A DNA stretch of 64,000 nt from Physcomitrium patens (Eukaryota > Streptophyta > Bryopsida > Funariales > Funariaceae): contig NC_037269.1 in NCBI RefSeq assembly GCF_000002425.4, forward strand, positions 11,442,469 to 11,506,468. Direction: 5' to 3'. Position 1 is the first letter of the stretch; each line of letters begins with the position of its first letter. Shown here piece after piece: positions 24,071 through 36,700 of the stretch. The notes beneath the pieces are model-generated. The model did no database searches. It worked only from the letters and a program-made list of their open reading frames with translations, and was not told the origin of the DNA. The position numbers were made by a program, and so were the translations under genes.

Positions 24071-26733
24071 CTCTGTGAACCTCTAAAATTAAGGTTATCA
24101 CAATCGCCAATAGTTCTACAAGGGCATCTTTCACAAATGACCCACCGCAGATATTTGCATAACGTGTCCCATTGATTTGCACCGTGACAAATTCAATGTA
24201 GCTCTTTCAGCTGCCCCTTCGACACACTCGAATCTCTACCAGCCACTTCACTCAAATTTAAAATACCCCTCCAACTCAGTGTAGCATGTCCTCGCAAACT
24301 ACGCTCCTTTCCGAGTCAACCCAATTCTACAACTACACCACGCGACTACCAATTCCGATAGACAACAAAGCAGCACAAGCTCAGCGACTTCAACCTAAAA
24401 CTCCAGAAAACACCTTACATGTCACCGTCACGGCTGTGAAATCTGTGAGCGTACGTCGTCCAAAGGATTTCTTCTACCAGCCTACAAAACCATTTGAAGC
24501 ATAACCCCTACACTGAGATGAAGCAGAACTCATTTGGGATATGAGCAAACGTAACGTTCCACGAACACGTAAAGGAGGTAACATTAGCTCGGTTATCTAA
24601 ATCCTGGAATCAGGAATTTCTCTGCCAGATCGGCATTCTCCTGCACAGCAGAGACCAACACCTTCTTCCAAGGATTCCACCGCATTGCCTTCCTCCAGCA
24701 GATCTTCGGCTTGTATGGCGTCTGCGTCGTCGTTCTCTCCACCAAAGCTTTTTGAGAAATGATAGAATCTCTTTCCGCAGAATTTCTTTCAAGTGGAATC
24801 AGTTAAAGAGACGAATAGGAACCCTTCCATGGATGAATGCTTTTATGAGGAAGAACTTGAACTCAATCTGTGGCTTCGGAAACATCCTCTAGGGTTGTCG
24901 CTAATTTAGCTTCTCTCGGCGGTGTCGGAGTGTGAAAGTAACTGAATTTGGACATGGTCGGAGTCCTGTCCGCTGCATCTGTGGTTCTCTGGGGGGATGC
25001 CCCAATTGGAATTCTGATTGTTTCCTGACGATACGACTCGTAATGAGCGATGCTGTCTCTCCTGACCCCTGCGCATCCGTTAGGTTAGAATCTATCGTGC
25101 GGGAGGAGGATATTGTCAAGGTATGTTGAGTATGGAGAGGTGTAAAAATTGTTATATAGTTGTCTGTTATGTTCCTTCGTTCCTTCGCTGTCTGCTTATC
25201 AATATGTACTGAGGTCTTGGGCTCGTCATTGGTTACGACGTTCACGGGTTCTGAAAATCTCGGCTATGACTACCTTAGACGGTAAATCTATGTTTAAGAC
25301 GCAATTGAAGGTTTGTGTAGCTTGCAATGGGAGGACTTCTCGCAGTTTAAATTGTAAATACTGGAACCACTGGCTCGCTACTTGCCTTGAATCGTTAGCG
25401 AAGCAATTGTCCGAGAGAAATAGAAATACTGAATCCGAAAGAACTCGAGAGTTCATAGTTGCGCGCATGAAATGATATTCCATCACGACGGTCATCAGGG
25501 CTTCCATTGTGCTGTTACTAATCCAGAATCACTTTCCGTCTGATCTTAGATAAGATGTTTTTGGTTTGTGTGGGATAGCCTAATGATATTGCTTGCGACA
25601 CGTAAGTTCCGATTGCCATAAACCACTGTTAGTTTTTCTCAGGAATAGTGTGTTACAAGCTTGCCATCGAAGTCTGAAATTGGTGATGAAAAACCATTCT
25701 AACTGTACCCTGCGCTCAGTGCTTATTCACTTCACTGAATATCTGCTTGACATTTTCAATACACGATGTAGCTCTTGAATCAATTGCAAGCGTGCAGTGA
25801 TGTTTACCGTACCATCAAAGCCTGACATTGGTGATGATAACGCATTATAACTGTATACTGAGCATTGTACTTTGCAACTTACGTCAATGACCGACGTAGC
25901 CTTTGGCATACGTGATTTAATATATTTAGATGCGTCCAGTGAATAAGGTTTCGTCAGAGAAGTAACAGCTGCATTAGGTTCTGGTTTTTTCGCTTGTTGG
26001 TTTTAGTGGAAAAGCATCAATCCTGCAGTGATGATATGTTTTTCATGTAGGAAAGTATTTGGGTTCATCATTAGTAATTAGTAATTGGAAGGTTTTGCAC
26101 AAGATTTCAGGGTCGAAGTGTTGGATTTGATTTCCACCTCGTCCATCACTTGCATATGTTCCTAGAAGAGAAACAACTCGTGATTGAGTACTACTAAGCC
26201 TAGTTCTGAGAGAGTAGACAAAGAATCTAATTTCTCTCGCATTTTAATCTACAAGTAGGATGCATGGGACACTCAACCGAGCTCTTGCCGGATAGGCACG
26301 GACAGCGGCTGACATTCCCCTTTTCACTTTGCTCTACCACAAGCGACATCGATGGTTACGAAATTCCTGGTCTAGATTGGCTTCATCAAGGTAGGTACTT
26401 CGTCTATGTGTATATTAGGAGATATGTTAAGCCAGATCTTATAGGTAAGCTCTAAAAAGAACTTCGAAATGTCGAGGAGTTCTTGAATTGTACTTGGCTA
26501 CCAACGCACCTGTAACTTCTATGATAAATCTCTTTTTTGTGGTGCATAAACTAATGTATGGCGCGTATTTGTAATCTGAAGGATCCAGGATGACATGCAG
26601 TTAACTCGCGACATCCAGTCAACTTGGCCTGTTTTTTGGTGAAAGGGTTTCGTCGCCTCAGTTGTAAAATACTTCCTATATTCACTGCGAGAAGAGTCAA
26701 ACCGTGGGAATTGGGGAGCAATCTAGAGAAGCG
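24071..26733. other. Divergent intergenic region with possible unassigned exons
   Basis: Holds the promoters of the minus-strand gene and of the dehydrogenase. Two stretches look faintly coding but could not be built into a gene. A plus-strand segment at about 25042-25120 (MSDAVSPDPCASVRLESIV..., followed by a GT donor in aaggtatg) might be a leader exon joined to 26262 onward. A minus-strand segment at about 24795-24595 contains WRKAMRWNPWKKVLVSAVQ and ends at a stop. A possible exon 26262-26391 has good splice-like ends. No domain is recognised in any of these. Confidence 0.35.
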
Positions 26734-27876
26734 ATGGAGGATATGGATCCTATCATCAATAATACCTGTGTCTTGATGAATTCGGATGGTTCCGTCAATG
26801 TGGTAACCGAAAAACAGCTGAAGTTATCTTCTATGGAACCAGGTTCCGTGCTACTGCAACTTGTTTTGAGTGAGGTCTGCGGAACTGATGTGCACCTCAA
26901 ACATGGTCGCCTTGATATTGTGCCATATCCCATTATTCCAGGCCATGTTGCAGTTGGTAGAGTATTTGCCACCGTGGGTTCCATTGTAGATGTAGAGGGG
27001 TCGCCGGTTGTGCAAGGAGACATAGTGACCTATCTCGACGTGATCGATACCTGTAACTCTTGTGTGACCTGTTTAGTGGATAAGCAAACCACTAGGTGCC
27101 CGCTAAGGCGAGTGCTTGGTATTACATGCAACGCAGATTCCAACAGTATTCGGGGTTTATTAGGTGGCTGGTCCTCCTACGTATATCTTCCTCCAAACAC
27201 GAAGATCATTCGGCTACCTGAAATGTTGCCAGCAAGCGTCTTCATGGCAGGCGGTTGCGGGCTACCTACAGCATTGCATGCAGTGGATCGGGCGAGTATT
27301 CGACTAATGGATCGAGTGATTGTTCAGGGTTCTGGACCTGTGGGGCTTTTGGCAGCCATTTTAGCCCGACTTAGTGGAGCTCTCCAGGTTATTGTGGTGG
27401 GTGCTCCAGCGCACAGGCTAAAGGTTGTGAAGGAGTTTGGCATTGACCACACTATCAGCATTGAAGAGTTTCCAGACCCAAGCAAACGTCTTGCTCAGGT
27501 GCAAGACCTGACTAGTGGCCATCTCGGAGACGTCGTGATCGAGGCCACTGGGCGACCCGAGGCAGTGACGGAGGGGATGATGCTTTGCCGCGATGGTGGC
27601 ACTTACGTTGTTGTGGGGCAGTACACTGACAATGGTGAAGTTGCACTCAACCCACATCAAATGATCAACCGCAAACACCTCACCATCAAGGGCTGTTGGG
27701 GTTCTGACTTCAGCCACTTCTACCGAGGAGTCCAGTTCTTGACCAAGCATGCAACAAGCCTCCCTTGGCACCTTTTAGTGAGCCAGATCTTCGAGCTCAA
27801 GGATGCTGATAAAGCAATTGCAGCTGTGGAGAGGCTTGAGGTTTTTAAGGCCTTGGTGAAACCTTCACAAGCTTAA
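26734..27876 (+). CDS. Zinc-type medium-chain dehydrogenase/reductase (alcohol dehydrogenase-like)
   Basis: Intronless, 380 aa. The ATG at 26734 (MEDMDPIINN) is the first ATG in frame. N-terminal GroES-like domain: Cys49 in CGTDVH and His71 in IIPGH are catalytic-zinc ligands. The Glu that usually follows the His is Val72 here (GHV instead of GHE). The structural zinc site is present as Cys107, Cys110, Cys113 and Cys122. GGWSSYVYLPP and the GGCGLPTALHAVDRA segment are typical of zinc MDR enzymes of the threonine/sorbitol dehydrogenase-related type. The Rossmann domain has the GSGPVG nucleotide-binding loop at the start of its first strand. It would oxidise an alcohol with NAD(P); the substrate is unknown. 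The sequence pattern looks closer to bacterial MDR proteins, including those linked to phosphonate breakdown, than to the classic plant ADH class, but this needs a tree. Confidence 0.9.
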   Translation: MEDMDPIINNTCVLMNSDGSVNVVTEKQLKLSSMEPGSVLLQLVLSEVCGTDVHLKHGRLDIVPYPIIPGHVAVGRVFATVGSIVDVEGSPVVQGDIVTYLDVIDTCNSCVTCLVDKQTTRCPLRRVLGITCNADSNSIRGLLGGWSSYVYLPPNTKIIRLPEMLPASVFMAGGCGLPTALHAVDRASIRLMDRVIVQGSGPVGLLAAILARLSGALQVIVVGAPAHRLKVVKEFGIDHTISIEEFPDPSKRLAQVQDLTSGHLGDVVIEATGRPEAVTEGMMLCRDGGTYVVVGQYTDNGEVALNPHQMINRKHLTIKGCWGSDFSHFYRGVQFLTKHATSLPWHLLVSQIFELKDADKAIAAVERLEVFKALVKPSQA

Positions 27877-29726
27877 GGGATGCTGTACTCGATGGTTCGA
27901 TCCTATTTATGAAGATCCTGTATCAGGTAGTTTCATGTTCACTCTCATCTTTTGTCTTGGTATGGAAATGGTCCATTGCAACTCAGACGAACTCGCTTCT
28001 GAAACCTGTCGACATCGTTCATCTGACAAAAACTAATTTGTTCGATAAAGAAACGGAGTTCACTTGAAGCACAGGAAAGTGATAACATTGTTTGAGTTGC
28101 CCAATTTGTGCATGGTTTTCCTTCAGCTGGAAGCATATTCCATGCCATGGCAATGCATGTTTTAACAAGAGAGAAATGAATTCTTTCAACTTGTAACACT
28201 AATGTCATCCAACTTAACACCTTGCTACAAACCACCCAATAAGTTCGAGCCTCTTCACGTCTACCCTGATGTTTGATAAAGGTGAATTGTTCACATTAAA
28301 TATGAAAACAAAGGAGGACCTTAATAAACTTGCCACCAATTCTTGAAGATGGGGCCCTGGAATTTCTTTTATGTAGAAACCATTTATATTTGCAAAAAGG
28401 TTTCTATCTAGATTTATAACATTTTGAGTCCGATGGACAATTTGAAAGGCATTTGTTTTTGGTCAGTTTGGATACAAAGAAATTAAAGGTGCTTGAAAAA
28501 AGATTTTCGGAGGAATTATTGTCCAGCTTGTGTGGTCCAGTTTTGATAAATATTTGAGAAATTTAAATTGAGGAGAAAGTTAAGAAAAATCTAAACTATG
28601 AAACTGTTTTCCTTGGGTAGGGTGATTCTAGGATGGCAGAAAATACTATACAAGAACAAAAGAAAAGAAAAAAATTAAGTGGCAATATGGAGTCCTACTT
28701 AAGAACCTAATCATTCATGTGTCACATGGAGATGGACTAGGATAGGCAAAATGTATAATAGATATATTAAAAATGTCTATATTTGATCTAAAACAGGGGG
28801 TTTAGAGCACAAGGTGGATTGTCGATTCAAAACTTTCAATAAGATGGTTCTTCCTAGTGTTTAAAAAATCAAAAAGAAATCATTGAAGAGTTGAAGTTTA
28901 CTTAATTTGTAGATTTCAATTGAAGAAGAATTTATTGGAACTTAAAGTAATTTCTACTTATTAAAAGAAAAAAATTTTGAAGCATTTATTAAATGATTTT
29001 CTCATAATCAATGAATTCAATTTAGACACAGTTGTTCATGCCAAAAATCATGGTAAAATAATTGTACATAAATAGATATTATATTAAAGGACATTTAGTT
29101 AGATTGTCTTAACAATTTACGTTTTTACATTACAAAGACGTTATCGGTTTTTGGACATCAAAAATATTTTATACATTAATCATAAGATTTTAATTTTTTT
29201 ATTATATTTTTTACATAAATGATGGTTTTATAATGAATTGTTATAATTTGAAGTTGATTACATGTCTAGTTTTAAACTGCCAAAAAATTTAATCACATTT
29301 GATATTAAAAAGCCAATGCAGATGTTAACAATTTAAAAATTCTAAATTCATTTTGAGATTCTATTGTTTTCTTTAATACTCACGGTGTATTATAATAAAT
29401 AATTTAATATTCATTTTAAAAAAAATTATAAACACAAAAGGGTGGTAAAGATAATTATTAGATCACATTAATATTTCTCCAATGTAGTCTTTTTTTAAAT
29501 GTGATCCAGGTAACAATAATAATAGTAATTTGCAATTTTTGGCTTATACCTCATTGTACAAAGTTATAGAAATATTACTTTTATGAGACCAAATTTTTAA
29601 CAATTAACTATAGCTTGGTACTTCTTGAATTAAAGATGTTATATCTGAGCATAAAAACCAGTCTTAACTTATAATTCGTATAATTGAGATGTATGCATAG
29701 AGATAATTTATATGAATACAAAAAAT

Positions 29727-29775
<49 letters not shown>

Positions 29776-31302
29776 ATGAATGTGTCAAACAATTAAATAT
29801 TTATGCATCAATTTTAATTCAAAATTAGTATGATATTGTATTTGTATAAAATGTTTTAAAATATGTATCAAAAATAATAATAAAGTGACTGGATAATTAT
29901 ATTTAAAATAAATTTATGTATATTAAATAATTCAGGATTTTTATCAAATTTAGAAATAAAAAAAAGTAGATAACTATTTTTTTAATTGAAATACAAAATT
30001 TAAGGCTAAGATTAGTTAATAAAATATCAAATCCAAAATATTATCATTATTATCAGAGTAATTTGTGTATAATTTTTTTTTTTAATTTTATCAATAATTC
30101 ATCACTGGAATTTCTAAAAATATTTATAATTTTTAAGAACAAGCAATAAAAGTGTGACATGGGAACGCATTGGAAGCTTCTTCTTCTTCTTTTTCTGCAC
30201 TTGTTCCCCACTTGGGCACCAGAAGGATTCCTTCAGAACTGGGATTGGGTACCCTCTTTGCATGCATGGGAACATCACGTGCCCAATGCCTGGGAACGAA
30301 CATCACAGATCCTGCAGCCACTCTTGTTCTCCATTTCATATGGCCTTCTTCTAGAACATGGCACCAGATCCAAAATTATTATATATATATATATAGATAT
30401 ATATATAATGGTCCTTAATTTGGGTGTATTTTTTTGTGGCCCAAAATTGACGTACTAAGCTCACAGCCAAACTAAATTTGTTAGTCAATGAATTAAACAT
30501 TAACTTTGGCATCTCATTGTTTAACGATGGTTATTAAATTTCTATTCTTTGCTACCTAATCCAACTCATACGTAAAACTATTCAATAAATCAATAAGAAC
30601 ATAAGAAAATGTGCTAAAGTTACAACATTCATTCCAAAAACTGTGCAATATCAAGACTTTAAAAAGTAAAATAATTTTTCCTTTTTCTTTTTCTACTCAT
30701 GATGTTCATTTACAATAATTGGTGTGCGTTCTTATCTGGTTGTATTCAATAAATTAGAAGTATGACATGTCTTTGGAGAATCATTTATATATTTTACTTA
30801 GAGGTGGTTTTTAATCTTTACAATTTTTTTTTTTTTTTATTTGAGGCAAAAATAGTATATATGTATGAAAACACAATAAAAAAAAGATAATAAAATTATA
30901 AATAATTTAATTGTCAAATAAAATCAAATAATTTAATATGTATGTTTTTATTTATGTTAGTAATATTTTTGAAGTATATACAATCAAATTATTAAAATTT
31001 ATTTAATAAATTAAAGCATAATTTTAGTTTATACAAAAAATCATATATATACATATATATATATATAAATATATATAAGACATTGCTGAGGGCACCACAA
31101 TTTTTCCTATTATCACTACAATCCTATATCAAGTACATGTCATTCTTGTTTGATATCTTTTAAATCATTTGATTAAAAATAATAATAATAAATAAATAAA
31201 ATGATTGGAATAAAAAATAATAAAGAAATATGTTAAGTAGGTGGCAAGTTGTGGTGGCATTAGCAAAAATCACACTCGCAAGTTGCAATGGCATTAATAA
31301 TA

Positions 31303-31345
<43 letters not shown>

Positions 31346-31542
31346 AAAAAATTAAATATATTAAAAGTAGATTTAGAATAATCCATGTCTTTGTTAGTTT
31401 TTTAAAAATGTTACTAAATTCTTTAAATACATATTATAAAAAAATAAATTATTAAGATCTTGCAAAATACAAAATGATTTCAATTTAAGGTTTTTAAAGA
31501 ATTTAAAATAGTTATTATATCATATTATTTTTTAAATAGTCC

Positions 31543-31584
<42 letters not shown>

Positions 31585-33161
31585 TAAGAGAATGTTATAT
31601 AGTTACTTATAAAAGATTATTAGAATTTTTGTGAAATTTTATATTTTTATTTAAATTTGATAGAAAATATTTTTTTCAGTTTTAGTTTTTAATGTAATAA
31701 TAATTTTTTATTTAGTTAATTTTTAAAAAGTAAATGAAGATTTTATTATGAATTTGGTATATTATAAATGAGTTTTAAATTCTATTTAAGATAACTATCA
31801 AATGTAACATAAGCCAAAGAAATCATTCATATCATTTCTTTTATATGTGTATATTTATTTGAAATACTTTAAATACAAAATTATTGGAGATCGTGATAAA
31901 ATAAAAAATCAAGCTAAAAGAGATAAGTATTATAATTTAAATTTGAAAAACATAAAATAAATAAGTAGTAGAGTTTTTAAAGACAATTAAATTAAATGAC
32001 GTCTGAGACTTTGAAAGTATACATTTACATAAAACAAAGGCTAATGGTTAAAAATTAAAATTATTATTTTATGTCAATGTGGTATATTTTATTTATCATG
32101 TGTTTATTTTCTTTTTTACTTCATGTATGTCTATCTGAATATTTTTGATATGTCAATCTTTACAAATGATTGTTTTTTATTAGTTTAGAAACCGAATTTA
32201 TAATGTAGTAGAATAGAATTTTATTTTATTTTAAATAATTGATAATTTTATTAAAATATTTTATATATTTTGATGTGTTTTGTTATCACAATTTTTCTTA
32301 TTAATTTTTAATCTCAGGAATTAGTTATAAAAGTATAAAACAGGCAAGCAAATAGTAGAGTTCATTGAGTTTTATATAAAGCTTCTATTATAATAGATGA
32401 CAAATGCTTAAAGTTTGTCAACTTAGAAAAGCTGTGGTCAAATTTAAATCACATATAGTTTTTGTAATAAATAAATTTAAAAACATATTATATTTAAATG
32501 TAATTAAATCATATGAAGAAGATTCATTAATTTTTTTGATTAATAATTACGTGAGTTTCCAAAATAAATTAAATATTTCATATTAAACTATAAAACAATT
32601 CTAAATACTTTAAAAACAACATAAAAATAATACATTTTTAAAAAAAAACTCAAATAAAAGATTTAAGTTTAAAAGTTATTTATATGTTTAAATATATGAT
32701 TATTACATACATTTTAAATAGTTCCTATAGATAATTATGTATGTATATATGAAGTTAAAGTGGTAAGCATTTATTTTGCTGAAAACTGTAAAATAAAATT
32801 AATTTAAAAAAAATCATATAAAAATGCATAATTATTATTATGTTGTGTAATATAAAAAACTATTTTTTTAATAGTTTTTCATCTAAGTATATTTTTAATA
32901 TTTCACTATTATGTATATATTGTGACACACAAAAAAGATAAAGTAGATAAGATTCATATTGTTGAAGAACATGGCATGTTGAGTAATATTGTAACAAAAA
33001 ATATACATTTGGCATAACTTATCATTATTAAATCTTTAATACTGAAATTTTCCCTTGTAATAATATTAGATGTAAAAACCTCTTTTAAAATGTCGTTTAA
33101 TAGATTTTTTATGTATTTAGTTTTAGAAAATTTAAATACCATATCCATATATAAAATATTT

Positions 33162-33208
<47 letters not shown>

Positions 33209-33667
33209 AGAAAAAATTTATAAAATATATAAATTATAAAATTTTGAGACTTGTGAAATTGTAATGAGTACAAATATGTTCTTTTAATAAAATGCATATA
33301 AAAAATGTAAGTTGGTAAAATGAAAAAAAGTAAATGTTTTTTACTTTAAACAACATTTTTAGTCTAAAAGCAGTCAATATCTAATAAAGAGTTATATATC
33401 TAAGATACAAATCTTAAGCAACTTCTTAAGCAATCTCTTCTAAATATATTTTTTCATGATGCTTTGATGGGCTTATGTCTATAGTAAAAAATAAATAAAC
33501 TCAATGAACAAAATACAATAGACACGCATACCTTCTTAGAAGATAGAATATTTTTAAAAAGACATTTGCAATTTTTCTTGCATACATTGTAAACATCAAG
33601 TGTCTTAAGATTCAATTAGTTTTTTTAATGATATCTTTCTAATTTAGGAAATTATATTGCAAAGCAC

Positions 33668-33702
<35 letters not shown>

Positions 33703-34850
33703 TTCGCCACTGCAACTTTTTATCATCCTTTAACATCCTACTTCTAATCCTCTATAAAATTCAGAACATTTGGAATAAAATCAATAATATGATAATATGA
33801 TCTTTACATTTTTTAGATAATATGAGAACTTTGCAATATATACTCTTCAAAATGGAATATGGCTTAACAGCAAAATAGGAACATCAATATGATGAAAAAA
33901 ACTATTTAAAAATGAAAATACTAATTGGTTAAAAAAAAATGAATGTATAAAATGTTTTGCAAAAGGTCAAAAAAAATTGAAAAATTTCTTAAGATCCACA
34001 AATCAAACAATAGAAAAGAATAAAATACAAACAAACAAATAGGTGAGTCAATTTGAGCACCCTCCATTAGGAAGAATAATCATATTTCCATCCCTCCTCC
34101 TCCTCTTCCTCAAGTCTTGAAACAAATTCCAAGTACATGTAATTCTTTCTAGTATTATCAACAGCAAGAATATAAACCAAATTATGTTTTCAAAAAACAA
34201 GTTAAAAAAAAAAAAAAAACAAAAACAAATCGTCTGTATAGATTGAATTTGCACCAATATTGTCAGAATCCTTCATTAGCTCTTAATCACAAAGGGTTTA
34301 GTGACTGGAAGTGAGGCTATAAAGAGAGGCTGGCATGTGGATGTTTCCAAAAGATTCTACTCTTGATATGTTTTTATTGACAATTACTGGCAAAAGTTTC
34401 CACAGTCCTGGTTTTGCATTAGTTTCCATGAATAGCCCTGAAAAAGTCTTTAATAATTTGTGCTAAACTGCAGAGTCACACTCCAGGAGCTTCACATGCT
34501 AAGGTAGCTACAGAAAGAGAGACCTGTGTGCATCCAATACTGCTCACTGCTGCTTCTGGGTTTTGAATTGCAAAACTGATTGGCATCGTAGTCAGCTAAC
34601 ATGCAAAGTCAGCTAGAAATTAATCGGGAGCATACGAAGCAATTAAGTCGTCCTTGGAGCTGACAACTTACAGCCATGGGTTCATTATGAGATAAGTGAT
34701 CCGTGTGTTAATGCGATCGTATGTCGACCCTCCTTGTATTAACACCTAGTGATCGATTAATTCAATGTATTAAAGTTGGTCATGAGTGACGTACTCAGCG
34801 GAGTGAAAAGAGAGGATTAATCACAAGTATGGTTACTCATTTAAATTGCT
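27877..34850. other. Long AT-rich gene-free region
   Basis: The first 350 bases are probably 3' UTR of the dehydrogenase. The rest is strongly AT-rich with no supported coding region. (TA)n tracts occur near 29731-29761, 30380-30410, 31043-31077, 31307-31343, 31545-31580 and 33170-33202. Poly-A or poly-T runs lie at about 30826-30839 and 33669-33698. Near 30150-30360 a less AT-rich patch shows short overlapping frames but no domain. Confidence 0.7.
31043..31343. mobile_element. (TA)n-flanked MITE-like element, copy 1
   Basis: About 230 bp of unique sequence (31078-31306) lies between two (TA)n tracts. Its left end (attgctgagggcaccacaa) and a right segment (revcomp ttgctaatgccaccacaac) form an imperfect inverted repeat of about 24 bases. 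The right part (ttaagtaggtggcaagttgtgg, then tggcattagcaa) is shared with the second element at 45341-45586. Layout resembles the Micron type of MITE, which inserts in (TA)n microsatellites. Confidence 0.45.
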
Positions 34851-36647
34851 TCTCTGAACCGGCACCACTTGGACTATGTGATGCCGTTGTTGGGTCCAGA
34901 TAAGCTTCCTTTGGAGAATTGTTCAAGTTTGAGCGGTTTCCGTTTCGAATTGACTTCATGTTGTTTTAACGGTTATAAACTCATCGCAGCAGTTCTGTAT
35001 ATTGCACTTGTCTTACGCTGGGAAGTGACGTAGTGAAAATCTGTCCTCATTTTTGTCCAACTGGGTAATATATTTAGACATGGGTGACACCAGCTATCCA
35101 GCCTTTCGGTCGTGCTACAGACGACAACCTTGCGTATTTGCTTCGGAAAGTTGAGCAACACAATATGTGCATCAAGTATGTTCCTTGACGAACTCTGTTT
35201 GATGACAGTCTTGATGTATTACAGCTGGGTTTGGATCACAATCTTGAAAAACTGTGGTATGAACAGCGATACTCTTGGTTCTGACGGTTATACTCTTTGT
35301 AGCCAGGCGCTGCTACTTCTATGCAAGGTGAGGCAATACAGGTTGCTTGCATGCGGATCAGAAACTGCGAATTCCAATGGTTAGAGTCAACCTTGTGACT
35401 TCATTGCCACTTGACAGTCACAATGGAAGGTACATTTAGTCTGGAATTTCAGGAAATCTAGGGTCAGCGATCCTTAACCTTAATTATACCCCAACTACTG
35501 TGGGAGAGATGGGACGGATTTTCGCCAGATCCCATCACTGGACCCCACGGTCTCAAAGCTTTTGGAAATGCAAACAAGGCAGGAATACCCCTTAAGAACC
35601 AATTCACTATGGGGAGACACGAGAGCGCCTACATGTGGAGTTTGAGGATTGTATTTGAGCTGCGTAACTATTTAGAATAGATACCTTGATACCGACTTGG
35701 TTGTGCTACGGCAAATGAGGTCATGCTTTTGAAGGGAAGAAGGAGGTGCAATCCCAGAATTTCAGTGCATACAACGCTGCATGCAGCGGCCGACGTTAAT
35801 TGAGTCTCTAGACGAGAGAAGTGAAGGCCAACCTCAGATGCGACTGTGTGTCTCCAAGGATCCCATCCTTTCATTGCTAAGTGTACCAAAGAAAGGGTCC
35901 TCGTGCTTCTGGCAACCTCGCCACATGACTGAAGGCTGCCTGGTTTACCATTCGTTGCACACCAAACATGGTTGCCCAGAGGAGGCCAAAAGCCGTGCAC
36001 TGTGAAGACATGAAAAGGCCAACCTCAGATGCGACTGTGTGTCTCCAAGGATCCCATCCTTTCATTGCTAAGTGTACCAAAGAAAGGGTCCTCGTGCTTC
36101 TGGCAACCTCGCCACATGACTGAAGGCTGCCTTGTTTACCATTCGTTGCACACCAAACATGGTTGCCCAGAGGAGGCCAAAAGCCGTGCACTGTGAAGAC
36201 ATGAAGAGACCCAGATCCAACATGATATCGTGCAGTCAGAATGGTGTGCCTGATATCAAATTCAGTATCTAATTCGGAAATCTGGTTAAGAGCTCCCTCG
36301 TCAGTTAAACATGCCCTCGTGAAGGCTTCATCACGTCGGCCATCTTGCTTTGCCGCAATCAGCAACTACCACATGGGTTGTCATTTCATTGTTAAGATGT
36401 AGAAATGAATGCAAATTTTACTAAGTCGAGTCATCAAACAAGTGCGGACCCAAACGTGCGGATGCGGACGGCATGAACTAAATTTCTGTGCCCTACAGTG
36501 AGTCGAAGTGCACCACCATTGCAATTTTAAGCTATACAATTGTGCTTCGAATGGGAACAAATTGCATCATGTTGAGACAATGAGGACACCGATGACGAGC
36601 TCCAGAAGAGAGCAGTTATGAGAGTATTCAATAATACAAAGAAGTAA

Positions 36648-36680
<33 letters not shown>

Positions 36681-36700
36681 CTGAAGAGAATACGGCGACA
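34851..36700. other. Non-AT-rich island with no recognised gene
   Basis: Base composition rises here compared with the flanks. Several open frames exist on both strands (for example 35112-35384 + and 35877-36365 -), but none shows a domain or a convincing splice structure. A 191-bp tandem duplication lies at 35825-36206. It could be a non-coding transcript, an unknown mobile element or a gene relic. A (TA)n tract lies at about 36652-36679, just before the next gene. Confidence 0.4.
35825..36206. repeat. 191-bp tandem duplication
   Basis: The unit beginning aggccaacctcagatgcg occurs at 35825-36015 and again at 36016-36206. The copies are nearly identical; the clear difference seen is gcctggttt versus gccttgttt. 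The period of 191 is not a multiple of 3, so any reading frame shifts between copies, which argues against this part coding for protein. Confidence 0.9.

Noticed and set aside
35877..36365. 162-codon minus-strand frame
   Set aside because: It spans the 191-bp duplication, whose copies it reads in different frames, and shows no domain; unlikely to be a conserved protein.
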